In this document: one piece after another, positions 1-6,670 of the stretch
How the letters are laid out: each line of letters starts with the position of its first letter
Position numbering within the stretch: position 1 is the first letter of the stretch
Source: Pseudomonadota bacterium
GTDB lineage: Bacteria; Pseudomonadota; Gammaproteobacteria; Burkholderiales; Burkholderiaceae_D
Direction of reading: 5' to 3'
NCBI GenBank assembly: GCA_023409175.1
Contig: JAEYIG010000174.1
Coordinates: 1 to 8,911 of the forward strand
DNA length: 8,911 nt
Program-made: the position numbers and the translations under genes
Notes under the pieces: generated by a model
Told to the model about the DNA's origin: nothing
Seen by the model: only the letters and a program-made list of their open reading frames with translations
Database searches by the model: none

Positions 1-366
1 TTTCGCCTGATCATGCCCAAAGTGATCGCCTTGTCCGTCGTCATGCCGCTTCTGGTTATCTGGACGGATATTGTCGCCCTTTTCGGGGGCATGTTGGCGG
101 GCAGTTTTGAAATCGGATTGTCGATGTCGTATTTTCTGGCTGCGCTTCCGGATGCCGTTCCAATCGCCAATTTCTGGATCGGTGTCGGGAAAGGATATGT
201 GTTCGGCATTCTGATTGCGTTGATTGCCTGTTACTACGGCCTCAAAATCAAACCGAATACCGAAAGTCTCGGTGAAGGAACGACCCGTTCCGTGGTGACG
301 TCCATTACTGTCGTGATTCTGGCCGATGCCATTTTCGCCATTGTTCTTCAGGGAGTGGGATTCTGA
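1..366 (+). CDS. MlaE-family ABC transporter permease, C-terminal part (cut by window start)
   Basis: Inner-membrane permease subunit of an MCE-type lipid ABC transporter. The frame is open from base 1 and begins mid-protein with F-R-L-I-M-P-K, so the true start lies before the window and the Met at 13 is internal. The visible part has about three hydrophobic stretches. It ends with a family hallmark: a G-E-G-T-T-R-S-V-V stretch followed by a membrane segment containing L-A-D-A-I-F and a final G-V-G-F. About 121 residues of a usual 250-370 are present, so it cannot be seen whether an N-terminal STAS domain is fused, as in many betaproteobacterial members. The stop TGA shares its A with the ATG of the ATPase gene, so the two are translationally coupled. 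Family assignment is firm; which of the cell's lipid transporters this is stays open. Confidence 0.9.
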   Translation, partial: FRLIMPKVIALSVVMPLLVIWTDIVALFGGMLAGSFEIGLSMSYFLAALPDAVPIANFWIGVGKGYVFGILIALIACYYGLKIKPNTESLGEGTTRSVVTSITVVILADAIFAIVLQGVGF

Positions 367-1184
367 TGGAGGCAAAAGAAGACATCGCTATCGAAATTCG
401 CGGACTGTGGACGCAGTTCGGGAGTCATGTCGTTCACAAGGATCTGGATCTGACAGTCAGGCGGGGAGAAATCGTTTCGATTGTCGGAGGATCCGGCTCG
501 GGGAAAACCACCCTGTTGCGTGAAATTCTGGGTCTTCAGAAACCGGCGCGCGGTACGGTGAAAGTTCTGGGCATCGACATTGAAAAAGCGGATGCCGCTA
601 CGATGAGGAAACTGGATGACAAATGGGGTGTCCTGTTTCAGCAGGGAGCCCTGTTTTCGGCATTGTCCGTTTTCGACAATGTCGCTTTACCGTTGCGTGA
701 ATTGAGGGGTTTGCCGGAATCGCTGATAACGGATGCGGTGCTGTTAAAACTCCAGATGGCCGGACTGACTCCAAACGACGCCATCAAAATGCCGTCGGAC
801 TTGTCGGGGGGGATGGTGAAAAGGGTCGCTCTGGCACGGGCACTGTCGCTGGAGCCAGACCTGCTTTTTCTGGATGAACCGACTGCAGGACTTGATCCGG
901 CTTTGTCCGACAGTTTTGTCGACCTCATTCAGGGATTGCACGATGAGCTGGGATTGACTGTCGTGATGGTCTCGCATGATCTGGACACTATTCTGGAATT
1001 ATCGACTCAAATAGCGGTGTTGGCCGACCAACGGGTCATCGCAAGCGGTCCTCCGGAAGAGGTATTGAAAGTCAGGCATCCGTTTATCGAGGATTTCTTT
1101 TTGGGTAAACGGGGCAGCAAGGTAATCGAGGCATTGCCGAAGTTATATGCCGAAATGAATAAAAGAGGGAATGATGGAAAATAA
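366..1184 (+). CDS. MlaF-like ABC transporter ATP-binding protein
   Basis: Cytoplasmic ATPase that powers the MCE lipid transporter encoded around it. All ABC motifs are intact in the 272 residues: Walker A GGSGSGKTT at 41-49, a Q-loop near 91-93 (F-Q-Q-G-A-L-F-S), signature LSGGM at 146-150, Walker B LLFLDEP at 166-172 followed by the D-loop TAGLD, and the switch His at 204 in S-H-D. The Q-loop context and LSGGM signature are typical of the MlaF/Ttg2A group. Length is normal. The start overlaps the permease stop by one base (TGATG), with GGGAG/GTGGGA just upstream at 351-360. The 3' end overlaps the MCE gene. Assignment to the family is nearly certain; calling it the true mlaF would be wrong without seeing mlaC or mlaB nearby, because the operon carries a lipoprotein gene of the PqiC kind. 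Confidence 0.95.
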   Translation: MEAKEDIAIEIRGLWTQFGSHVVHKDLDLTVRRGEIVSIVGGSGSGKTTLLREILGLQKPARGTVKVLGIDIEKADAATMRKLDDKWGVLFQQGALFSALSVFDNVALPLRELRGLPESLITDAVLLKLQMAGLTPNDAIKMPSDLSGGMVKRVALARALSLEPDLLFLDEPTAGLDPALSDSFVDLIQGLHDELGLTVVMVSHDLDTILELSTQIAVLADQRVIASGPPEEVLKVRHPFIEDFFLGKRGSKVIEALPKLYAEMNKRGNDGK

Positions 1185-2052
1185 ATCTCATGCGTTCATA
1201 GCAGGATTATTTACAGTTTGCCTGGTGACAACGGCTTTGTTGATCGTCTGGTTTCTCAATATGGACAGAACGGTCAAGATGCCCTATATGATCGCAACCA
1301 ATATGTCGATTCCCGGGTTGAATCCTCAGGCGACTGTCCGGTTCCGCGGTATGGATGTGGGAAAGGTGACCAATATCCAGTTCAATCCAAAAGAACCGGG
1401 TGAAATCCTGATTTATTTCGAGGTCAAGGAAACTACGCCGATGACGGAATCGACTTATGCGACGCTCACTTATCAGGGAGTGACCGGGATCGCCTCTATT
1501 GAGTTGAATGATGATGAAACGAGTGATGTAAAACTGGTTACATCAGCGGAAAATCCGGCACACGTTGAATTGCGCTCAAGCCTGTTGAATGAATTGCAGG
1601 AACGTGGACTGGATATCCTGAAGCAGGTGCAAAGTGTATCCAATCAGCTGACCGTCCTTTTCAATGAAAAGAACCGGGAGACAATGGTCCGGAGTTTCGA
1701 AAACATAAGCAAAGCGGCGGCCGCCTGGGAAAAAGTTGGAAAAGGACTTGAGCCGACTGTCAATCAGTTGCCCGAAACGACTGAGGAAGCCAGAAAGGCG
1801 CTTGTTTCGATTAACGAAGCTTCAAAAGACGTCAAGGCGTTGACACAGAAAGCGAATGCCCTGATGGAAAGTGACGTCGATAGCGATACGGTCCATCGAC
1901 TCGATACGCTGGCCGAGGACGCGAAAACGACCCTGTACAACGTGAACAAGGTTCTGGAACAATACAAACAGAGGCCATCCGGCTTGTTGTTCGGGGCGAA
2001 AGGGCCTGCGCCTGGACCCGGAGAACCTGGATTCAATTCTAACGGAAAATAA
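1174..2052 (+). CDS. MCE (MlaD-like) family substrate-binding protein
   Basis: Periplasmic lipid-binding component of the transporter, held in the inner membrane by one N-terminal helix (about residues 8-28). The MCE domain follows at about 36-115, with P-G-L-N-P then V-R-F-R-G-M-D-V-G-K-V at 47-65 and a Y-Q-G-V-T-G-I-A strand near 107. Residues from about 130 to 250 look helical and polar, as in MCE proteins whose helices form a tube or needle, and the tail is Pro/Gly-rich. A second ATG lies in frame at 1171. I chose 1174 (292 residues, starting M-E-N-K-S-H-A) because the AGAGGG at 1164-1169 is only one base from 1171 but four from 1174, and because M-E-N-K is the common start in relatives. 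It overlaps the ATPase gene by 11 bases, which points to tight coupling. Confidence 0.93.
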   Translation: MENKSHAFIAGLFTVCLVTTALLIVWFLNMDRTVKMPYMIATNMSIPGLNPQATVRFRGMDVGKVTNIQFNPKEPGEILIYFEVKETTPMTESTYATLTYQGVTGIASIELNDDETSDVKLVTSAENPAHVELRSSLLNELQERGLDILKQVQSVSNQLTVLFNEKNRETMVRSFENISKAAAAWEKVGKGLEPTVNQLPETTEEARKALVSINEASKDVKALTQKANALMESDVDSDTVHRLDTLAEDAKTTLYNVNKVLEQYKQRPSGLLFGAKGPAPGPGEPGFNSNGK

Positions 2053-2078
2053 GACATTACCTGAGTTAGGGAAACGTG

Positions 2079-2678
2079 ATGACTAAACAGTTCAGACTTT
2101 TCATTGCCGCCATATTGAGTGTTTTTCTTCTGGGCGCCTGCGCTTTGGGAGATGGCCGGCCTCCTGCAACCTTGTATGATTTCGGGCCATTGAAAACGAA
2201 CAATCTGGTTCATTTGCCGGATAACATGCCTGTCATCAGGACACGAGTCCATTCGCCTGAATGGATGAGCGAAAATCTCATGTATTACCGCCTGAATTAC
2301 GTCAATGACCAGCAGGTACGGTTTTATACGGAAAGCAGCTGGAACACGACACCGGCAAAACTCTTCAAGAACCGGCTGGACACGTATCTTGCTTCGGGCG
2401 GAAGTACCGTTTCGGGATACAGAACGACTTCCCCTACCCTGACCTTGCGGGTGTATATCGAGGATTTCGGTCAGCATTTCACCAGCCCGTCGGCCAGTAT
2501 CGGGCACGTTTCCCTGAGAGCGTCACTGTTCAGGGGAAAGGACCTGATCGCACAGAAAAGTTTTACCCGCGATATTCCGTCCGCGACAGCAGATGCTGCC
2601 GGGGGCGTGAGGGCAATGGCTCAGGCGACCGATGCGGTCATTGCCGATATCCTGAACTGGATGGTCGTTTCAATGTAA
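2079..2678 (+). CDS. PqiC-like ABC-type transport auxiliary lipoprotein
   Basis: Predicted outer-membrane lipoprotein acting as the outer end of the MCE transporter. The signal peptide ends in a lipobox L-G-A-C with the lipidated Cys at residue 21. Residue +2 is Ala, not Asp, so transport to the outer membrane is expected. The mature part has the family pattern: a Y-x-F/L-G-P-L near the start, a segment with Y-R-L-N-Y, F-Y-T-E-S-x-W and P-A-K-L about 40-60 residues later, and a late strand pattern with basic and aromatic residues. Length of 199 residues is normal for the family. An in-frame GTG at 2076 is possible, but AGGGA at 2068-2072 is better spaced for ATG 2079. The gap from the MCE gene is only 26 bases, so it is the last gene of the same operon. 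Confidence in the family is good. Confidence 0.87.
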   Translation: MTKQFRLFIAAILSVFLLGACALGDGRPPATLYDFGPLKTNNLVHLPDNMPVIRTRVHSPEWMSENLMYYRLNYVNDQQVRFYTESSWNTTPAKLFKNRLDTYLASGGSTVSGYRTTSPTLTLRVYIEDFGQHFTSPSASIGHVSLRASLFRGKDLIAQKSFTRDIPSATADAAGGVRAMAQATDAVIADILNWMVVSM

Positions 2679-2711
2679 CAGCAGGCTGAAGGGAATCTTT
2701 TTTTTCGTTTT

Positions 2712-2740
2712 TTGAAGTGCTGTCCGGTCTGGTTTACAAG
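2712..2740 (+). promoter_or_regulatory. Possible sigma-70 promoter for the hydrolase gene
   Basis: TTGAAG at 2712-2717 and TACAAG at 2735-2740 are separated by exactly 17 bases, and each matches four of six consensus positions. The site lies in the 151-base gap after the MCE operon, about 90 bases before the hydrolase start. A T-rich tract (nine T at 2698-2706, then more T) sits just upstream. This is inference from the pattern only. Confidence 0.3.
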
Positions 2741-2759
2741 TCACTCTGGAATTATTAAC

Positions 2760-2825
2760 ATGAAACCGCTTTCCTTTTTTATCAGGGGGAAGTTCTCCAA
2801 TGTACAGATCAACCTTTTGAGGTGA
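2760..2825 (+). CDS. Possible 21-residue leader peptide ORF
   Basis: An ATG at 2760 opens a 21-codon frame (M-K-P-L-S-F-F-I-R-G-K, ending in N-L-L-R) that stops at 2823-2825, four bases before the ATG of the alpha/beta hydrolase. Only a weak CTGGA precedes it, about ten bases upstream. The end of this ORF contains the TGAGGTG that serves as ribosome binding site for the hydrolase, so translation of the small ORF could affect the start of the next gene. I recognise no family and it may simply be chance. Confidence 0.15.
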   Translation: MKPLSFFIRGKFSNVQINLLR

Positions 2826-2829
2826 TTTA

Positions 2830-3453
2830 ATGAATGCAGACACTCAATTGTTTTTTGTAACAGGGTCGGCTGGAAAACTGGAGTGCGCACTGGATATGCC
2901 CAAAACGGAACCTGTCGGCATTGTGTTGATCGCTCATCCCCATCCACTCTATGGCGGAACGATGGACAATAAGGTGGTCCAGATGATTGCCAGAACGTTT
3001 ATCGGACTGGGCTATATCTCTGTGCGCATGAATTTCCGGGGAGTCGGCCAGTCTGAAGGCGCTCACGATTTCGGGAATGGCGAAATGGACGATATGGCGG
3101 TTCTTCTGGAACATATCCAAAACCAATACCCTGACTTGCCGGTTGTCCTGGGTGGATTTTCATTCGGTACCTATGTCCAGTCCAGACTTCAGCAGAAAAT
3201 GGCGGCAGATGGTCGGCCGCCACGGCAAATGGTCTTTGTCAGCGCCACAGCCGGAAAATGGGCTGTCGATTCTGTCCCTGCCAATACCCTGCTGATTCAC
3301 GGTGAACTGGATGAGGTCGTTCCTTTGCCGGATGTTTTCAATTGGGCACGTCCACAGGATTTGTCTGTTGTTGTGGTTGCCGGCGCAGACCATCTTTTCA
3401 ATCACAAGTTGCACCATATTCGTAATATCATCACTACCGTTTTTCATCAATAA
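2830..3453 (+). CDS. Alpha/beta hydrolase, small serine hydrolase of unknown substrate
   Basis: A 207-residue cytoplasmic hydrolase; no signal peptide is visible. The core of the fold is complete: an oxyanion/strand region H-P-H-P-L-Y-G-G-T-M-D-N-K-V-V at 36-50, the motif N-F-R-G-V-G-x-S at 68-75, the nucleophile elbow G-F-S-F-G at 109-113 (Ser111), the acid in H-G-E-L-D-E-V-V-P (Asp161) and the general base in G-A-D-H-L-F (His188). The HPHP...GGT..NKVV and RGVG.S features place it in a widespread proteobacterial group annotated only as alpha/beta hydrolase; the natural substrate is not known. The start has a good TGAGGTG at 2818-2824 with about five bases of spacing. It stands between the MCE operon and the dacA-like gene, 45 bases before the latter, and could be transcribed with it. 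Confidence 0.88.
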   Translation: MNADTQLFFVTGSAGKLECALDMPKTEPVGIVLIAHPHPLYGGTMDNKVVQMIARTFIGLGYISVRMNFRGVGQSEGAHDFGNGEMDDMAVLLEHIQNQYPDLPVVLGGFSFGTYVQSRLQQKMAADGRPPRQMVFVSATAGKWAVDSVPANTLLIHGELDEVVPLPDVFNWARPQDLSVVVVAGADHLFNHKLHHIRNIITTVFHQ

Positions 3454-3498
3454 GTCTGAGGCTGCAAGAATCGGTAACCGGTTCGCAATAGTATTTTC

Positions 3499-4644
3499 AT
3501 GAAAAAAAGCAAGTTTGTCGTTTTATTTCTGTTTTTCTGGTGTTTTCTTTTCAATGTCCATGCCGCTGGAGTTTCTTCGCCGACATTGACGTCGAGATCC
3601 TGGGTCCTGCTCGATGTCGTCAGCAATCAGGTCCTGGCATCCAATAATACCCAGGATCGGATCAGGGCTGGAACTCCCGCGCGATTGATGACGGCTTATC
3701 TGGTTTTCGGGGCTTTGCGGGATGGAAAACTAAGTCTTGAACAGCCGATTCCCGTCAGTACCGAAATCGGCGAGATGAAGTCAAGCGGTCCGAGAATGTT
3801 TCTTCAACCGGGCAGTTCAGTGTCGGTACAGCAACTCATTCACGGACTGATCGTTCAGGGAAGTGACGATGCTTCATTGGCACTCGCACTGGCGGTATCG
3901 GGAGATGAAAAGACGTTTGTCGACCTGATGAACCGTGAAGCAGGCCGTCTGGGGATGAAATCGACCCGTTTTACGCATCCTTATGAATCGGCCGAAAAGG
4001 AAAGTTATTCGACTCCGGGTGATTTATCCATCGTGGCCGTCAATCTGATCCGCGATTTTCCCGATTATTATCCCAATTTTTCAGTGCGGGAATTTACCTT
4101 CAATAAAATCACCCAGCGTAATCCAAACCGGCTTTTATGGGTAGATTCAACGGTCGATGGCCTTGTCGCTTCTGCCAGCGTACGGGACAGCATGATAGCG
4201 TCAGCCAGACGGGACAGTGTCCTTGGTGAACGCCGTATGCTCTCTATCGTCACTGGCGCCGTTTCCGATCAGGCACGGGCACAGGAAAGTCTCAAGTTGC
4301 TCAATTGGGGATTCCAGAATTTCGATACGATCAGGTTGTATGAAAAAAATCAGGTTGTGGCGTCGCCTGAAGTATGGAAAGGATCAAGTAGTGATGTCGA
4401 TATCGGGTTTAATGTCGATACGTATGTGACGGTGCCGAAAGGCCGGATAGCCGAGCTGAGAACGGTCCTGGAACGTAATGATCCACTCATTGCGCCGATC
4501 AATGAAGGAACGCAGGTGGGTGTACTGAAAGTCCTGGTGGGTGACAAAGTTGTTGCCGAGTTGCCCGTGGTTGCGCTGGAGCAGATCAATGTCGCCAGTT
4601 TCCTGGGCATAATCTGGGATACTATCCGGTTGTGGTTCAAATAG
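3499..4644 (+). CDS. DacA/PBP5-like D-alanyl-D-alanine carboxypeptidase homologue with lost active-site motifs
   Basis: Envelope protein of the low-molecular-mass penicillin-binding protein family (381 residues, normal length). Parts in order: signal peptide at about 1-22 ending V-H-A, peptidase S11 domain at about 28-265, PBP5-type C-terminal beta domain at about 278-368, and a C-terminal amphipathic helix with Trp/Phe that would attach it to the inner membrane. The fold can be followed along its whole length, including L-M-T-A-Y, E-F-T-F-N, L-L-W and V-D-G-L. Yet where active members have SxxK this one reads T-P-A-R (59-62), where SGN is expected it reads G-S-D (121-123), and KTG after V-D-G-L is V-A-S (223-225). 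It should therefore be unable to cleave D-Ala-D-Ala or bind penicillin by the known mechanism. There is no stop or frameshift, so it looks like a maintained pseudoenzyme, perhaps structural or regulatory. No good Shine-Dalgarno precedes the ATG. It sits upstream of ybeD-lipB-lipA, as dacA does in E. coli. Confidence 0.88.
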   Translation: MKKSKFVVLFLFFWCFLFNVHAAGVSSPTLTSRSWVLLDVVSNQVLASNNTQDRIRAGTPARLMTAYLVFGALRDGKLSLEQPIPVSTEIGEMKSSGPRMFLQPGSSVSVQQLIHGLIVQGSDDASLALALAVSGDEKTFVDLMNREAGRLGMKSTRFTHPYESAEKESYSTPGDLSIVAVNLIRDFPDYYPNFSVREFTFNKITQRNPNRLLWVDSTVDGLVASASVRDSMIASARRDSVLGERRMLSIVTGAVSDQARAQESLKLLNWGFQNFDTIRLYEKNQVVASPEVWKGSSSDVDIGFNVDTYVTVPKGRIAELRTVLERNDPLIAPINEGTQVGVLKVLVGDKVVAELPVVALEQINVASFLGIIWDTIRLWFK

Positions 4645-4656
4645 AAGGAGTCCATT

Positions 4657-4929
4657 ATGAGCTGTGGTTGCAATGAAGATCCCATCAAATATCCTTGTGA
4701 TTTCCCGATCAAGATAATGGGCGAAAAACATGACGATTTTGCCCAGACAATGGCGGACGTCATCCGTTTGCATGATCCGCTTTTCGATGCCGCTACACTG
4801 GGCATGCGCCTTTCAGCACAGGGGAATTACCTGAGTCTTACGGCAACCGTCAAGGCAACAAGTCGGGAGCAACTGGATAATTTGTACAAAGCCCTGTCTT
4901 CCCATCCAATGGTCAAGGTCGTCCTTTAA
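4657..4929 (+). CDS. ybeD: YbeD / DUF493 family protein
   Basis: A 90-residue cytoplasmic protein with a ferredoxin-like, ACT-type alpha/beta fold. Its biochemical role is not established; the constant link to lipB suggests a tie to lipoate metabolism. Family marks are Y-P-C-D-F-P-I-K-I-M-G at 12-22, G-N-Y-L-S-L-T at 56-62, the A-T-S-R-E-Q-L-D-N-L-Y stretch at 67-77, and the ending H-P-M-V-K-V-V-L. Length is normal. A strong AAGGAG at 4645-4650, six bases before the ATG, fixes the start and begins right after the stop of the dacA-like gene, so co-transcription is likely. The extreme N-terminus has an extra Cys-Gly-Cys at residues 3-5, which I do not recall as a general family feature. Confidence 0.92.
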   Translation: MSCGCNEDPIKYPCDFPIKIMGEKHDDFAQTMADVIRLHDPLFDAATLGMRLSAQGNYLSLTATVKATSREQLDNLYKALSSHPMVKVVL

Positions 4930-4951
4930 TCTTGGCAGGATTGGGACATTG

Positions 4952-5644
4952 ATGGAAAACACCTGTCTGCCGGATGAGACCGCTACGTCAGCGGTGATCA
5001 GACAGCTTGGGCGTATGCCGTACGAGGCCGTTTTCCAGGAAATGCTCCGGTTTTCGAACGACCGTGACCGGAATACGCCTGACGAGATATGGCTTGTGGA
5101 GCATGATCCTGTATTCACCCTCGGGCAGGCTGCAGATGTTTCCCATGTACTGGATGCACATCAGGTGCCGGTCATCCAGACGGACCGTGGTGGTGAAGTC
5201 ACTTATCATGGGCCTGGACAGGCTGTCATTTATCCGCTTGTCGATTTACGGCGCCGTTTCCACAACAAATTGCTGGTACGCGAACTGGTTTCACGGATTG
5301 AGGAGGCTGTCATCGACGTGCTTGCGCTCTACAATGTCACCGGAGAACGGCGAGTTGGCGCCCCGGGGATATATATCCCGACCGGACAGGAATACGGAGA
5401 CAATCAGGGCGCCAAAATAGCGGCGCTTGGGCTTAAGGTCAAAAGTAATGGAACCGTTTATCATGGCCTTGCATTGAACGTCGCCATGGACCTTCTCCCC
5501 TTCACATGGATAGACCCGTGCGGTTATGCCGGTCTTGCAGTAACGGACCTGAAATCAATGGGAGTCGATTGCCGTCTTGAAGACGTTCAGATGGCATTGG
5601 TTGTTGCCTTGTCCAGACGACTGGGTTTGCAGCACGAACTATAA
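4952..5644 (+). CDS. lipB: Lipoyl(octanoyl) transferase LipB
   Basis: Transfers the octanoyl group from octanoyl-acyl carrier protein to the lipoyl-domain lysine of target proteins such as 2-oxoacid dehydrogenases and the glycine cleavage H protein, the first step of endogenous lipoate assembly; cytoplasmic. With the ATG at 4952 it has 230 residues. The family signature [12 protein letters not shown] lies at 79-90. The catalytic lysine is K155 in A-K-I-A-A-L-G, the Y-H-G-L-A-L-N-V motif is at 170-177, and the acyl-accepting Cys is C190 in D-P-C-G-Y-A-G-L. An in-frame TTG at 4949 would add one residue; ATG is preferred with TGGGA at 4942-4946. It follows ybeD by 22 bases and precedes lipA by 23, which indicates one operon. 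All catalytic residues are present, so it should be active. Confidence 0.97.
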   Translation: MENTCLPDETATSAVIRQLGRMPYEAVFQEMLRFSNDRDRNTPDEIWLVEHDPVFTLGQAADVSHVLDAHQVPVIQTDRGGEVTYHGPGQAVIYPLVDLRRRFHNKLLVRELVSRIEEAVIDVLALYNVTGERRVGAPGIYIPTGQEYGDNQGAKIAALGLKVKSNGTVYHGLALNVAMDLLPFTWIDPCGYAGLAVTDLKSMGVDCRLEDVQMALVVALSRRLGLQHEL

Positions 5645-5667
5645 AACAGGTACGTTGGAGTCAGGAA

Positions 5668-6642
5668 ATGCCAGACAAAGATTCAGATAAACTTTCTTCA
5701 TCAAATGGACACCCTGTCCGGCAAAAAGGGGCAGAGAAAACGGCGAGGATTCCCATCAGGATCGTGCCGGCGGAAAAATTGCCCAAGCCGGGCTGGATTC
5801 GAGTCAGGGCCGGTTCCTATTCATCCCATTTTCATGAAGTCAAGAACCTGCTGAAGCAGCAGGAACTGGTTACCGTATGCGATGAAGCAAGTTGTCCCAA
5901 TCGCGGAGAATGCTACGGTAACGGGACAGCCGCGTTCATGGTGATGGGAGACCGCTGTACCCGGCGCTGTCCTTTTTGTGACGTCGCGCATGGCCGACCC
6001 GATCCGCTCGATATACAGGAACCTGAACGGTTGGCAACGACCATTTCGACTTTGGGCCTCGCTTATGTTGTTGTCACGTCGGTCAACCGCGATGATTTAC
6101 GTGACGGAGGGGCTGCCCATTTTGCGGAATGCATCAAGGCGATCAGGGAACGGTCTCCCCTCACACGGGTTGAAATACTGACGCCGGATTTCAGGAATAA
6201 ACTGGACAAGGCCCTTGCTGTCCTTTGCCAGAATCCTCCGGATGTTTTCAATCACAATCTCGAAACCGTTCCCCGCCTTTATTTACAGGCGCGGCCGGGT
6301 GCCGATTATTCCATGTCGCTGAATCTCCTGAAAGCCTTTGGCGAAAGATGCCCTGATGTTCCGACGAAATCGGGATTGATGGTCGGGCTCGGTGAAACGG
6401 ATGAGGAAATCATTGCAGTCATGGAAGACCTGAGAATGCATGGAGTATCCATGCTGACGATAGGCCAATACCTGATGCCCTCTTCCAGCCATTTGCCTGT
6501 CCTGAGGTATGTGGAACTGTCGACATTCGAAAGATTCCGTCAGATCGCCGACAAGCTCGGGTTTGCGCATGCCGCAATCGGTCCAATGGTCCGGTCCAGT
6601 TACCATGCCGATTTGCAGGCAAAGGGTGTTGAAGTGAAGTAA
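5668..6642 (+). CDS. lipA: Lipoyl synthase LipA (radical SAM)
   Basis: Inserts two sulfur atoms into the protein-bound octanoyl chain made by LipB, giving the lipoyl cofactor; cytoplasmic, S-adenosylmethionine-dependent, with two 4Fe-4S clusters. In 324 residues the auxiliary cluster cysteines are C71, C76 and C82 ([12 protein letters not shown]) and the radical SAM cluster is C97, C101 and C104 (C-T-R-R-C-P-F-C). The C-terminal R-S-S-Y-H-A-D at 309-315 supplies the conserved Ser ligand of the auxiliary cluster. Other family blocks such as V-T-S-V-N-R-D-D-L and G-L-M-V-G-L-G-E-T are intact. TGGAG at 5656-5660 sits seven bases from the ATG. The first 40 or so residues are polar and variable, as usual. 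The gene ends inside a strong terminator hairpin. Confidence 0.98.
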   Translation: MPDKDSDKLSSSNGHPVRQKGAEKTARIPIRIVPAEKLPKPGWIRVRAGSYSSHFHEVKNLLKQQELVTVCDEASCPNRGECYGNGTAAFMVMGDRCTRRCPFCDVAHGRPDPLDIQEPERLATTISTLGLAYVVVTSVNRDDLRDGGAAHFAECIKAIRERSPLTRVEILTPDFRNKLDKALAVLCQNPPDVFNHNLETVPRLYLQARPGADYSMSLNLLKAFGERCPDVPTKSGLMVGLGETDEEIIAVMEDLRMHGVSMLTIGQYLMPSSSHLPVLRYVELSTFERFRQIADKLGFAHAAIGPMVRSSYHADLQAKGVEVK

Positions 6643-6664
6643 GACTTCACTTCAACACCCTTTT
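6621..6664 (+). terminator. Rho-independent terminator of the lipA operon, overlapping the lipA 3' end
   Basis: Bases 6621-6640 and 6644-6663 form a perfect 20-bp inverted repeat around a three-base loop. The right arm ends in TTTT at 6661-6664 and then GGG, so the T tract is short but the stem is very long. The left arm encodes the last lipA codons (K-G-V-E-V-K) and the first base of the stop codon. The convergent - strand gene ends at 6671, so the same hairpin may also serve it, although on that strand the T stretch after the stem is only three bases. Confidence 0.85.
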
Positions 6665-6670
6665 GGGACA

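Noticed and set aside
1764..2507. Long open frame on the - strand (247 codons)
   Set aside because: It runs opposite the MCE and lipoprotein genes, both supported by clear family features, and its translation shows no recognisable domain.
2679..2710. Terminator after the lipoprotein gene
   Set aside because: There is a run of nine T at 2698-2706, but the only stem before it (CAGC/GCTG) has a two-base loop and is too weak to call.
3471..3483. Palindrome AACCGGTT just before the dacA-like gene as an operator
   Set aside because: An eight-base palindrome is expected by chance at this scale and nothing else near it supports a binding site.
3499..4644. Frameshift or sequencing error as the cause of the missing carboxypeptidase motifs
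   Set aside because: Conserved residues flank each altered motif in the same frame, so no local frame change can explain the substitutions.
4350..4805. Open frame on the - strand across the end of the dacA-like gene and ybeD
   Set aside because: It is antisense to two genes with well-supported families and has no domain of its own.
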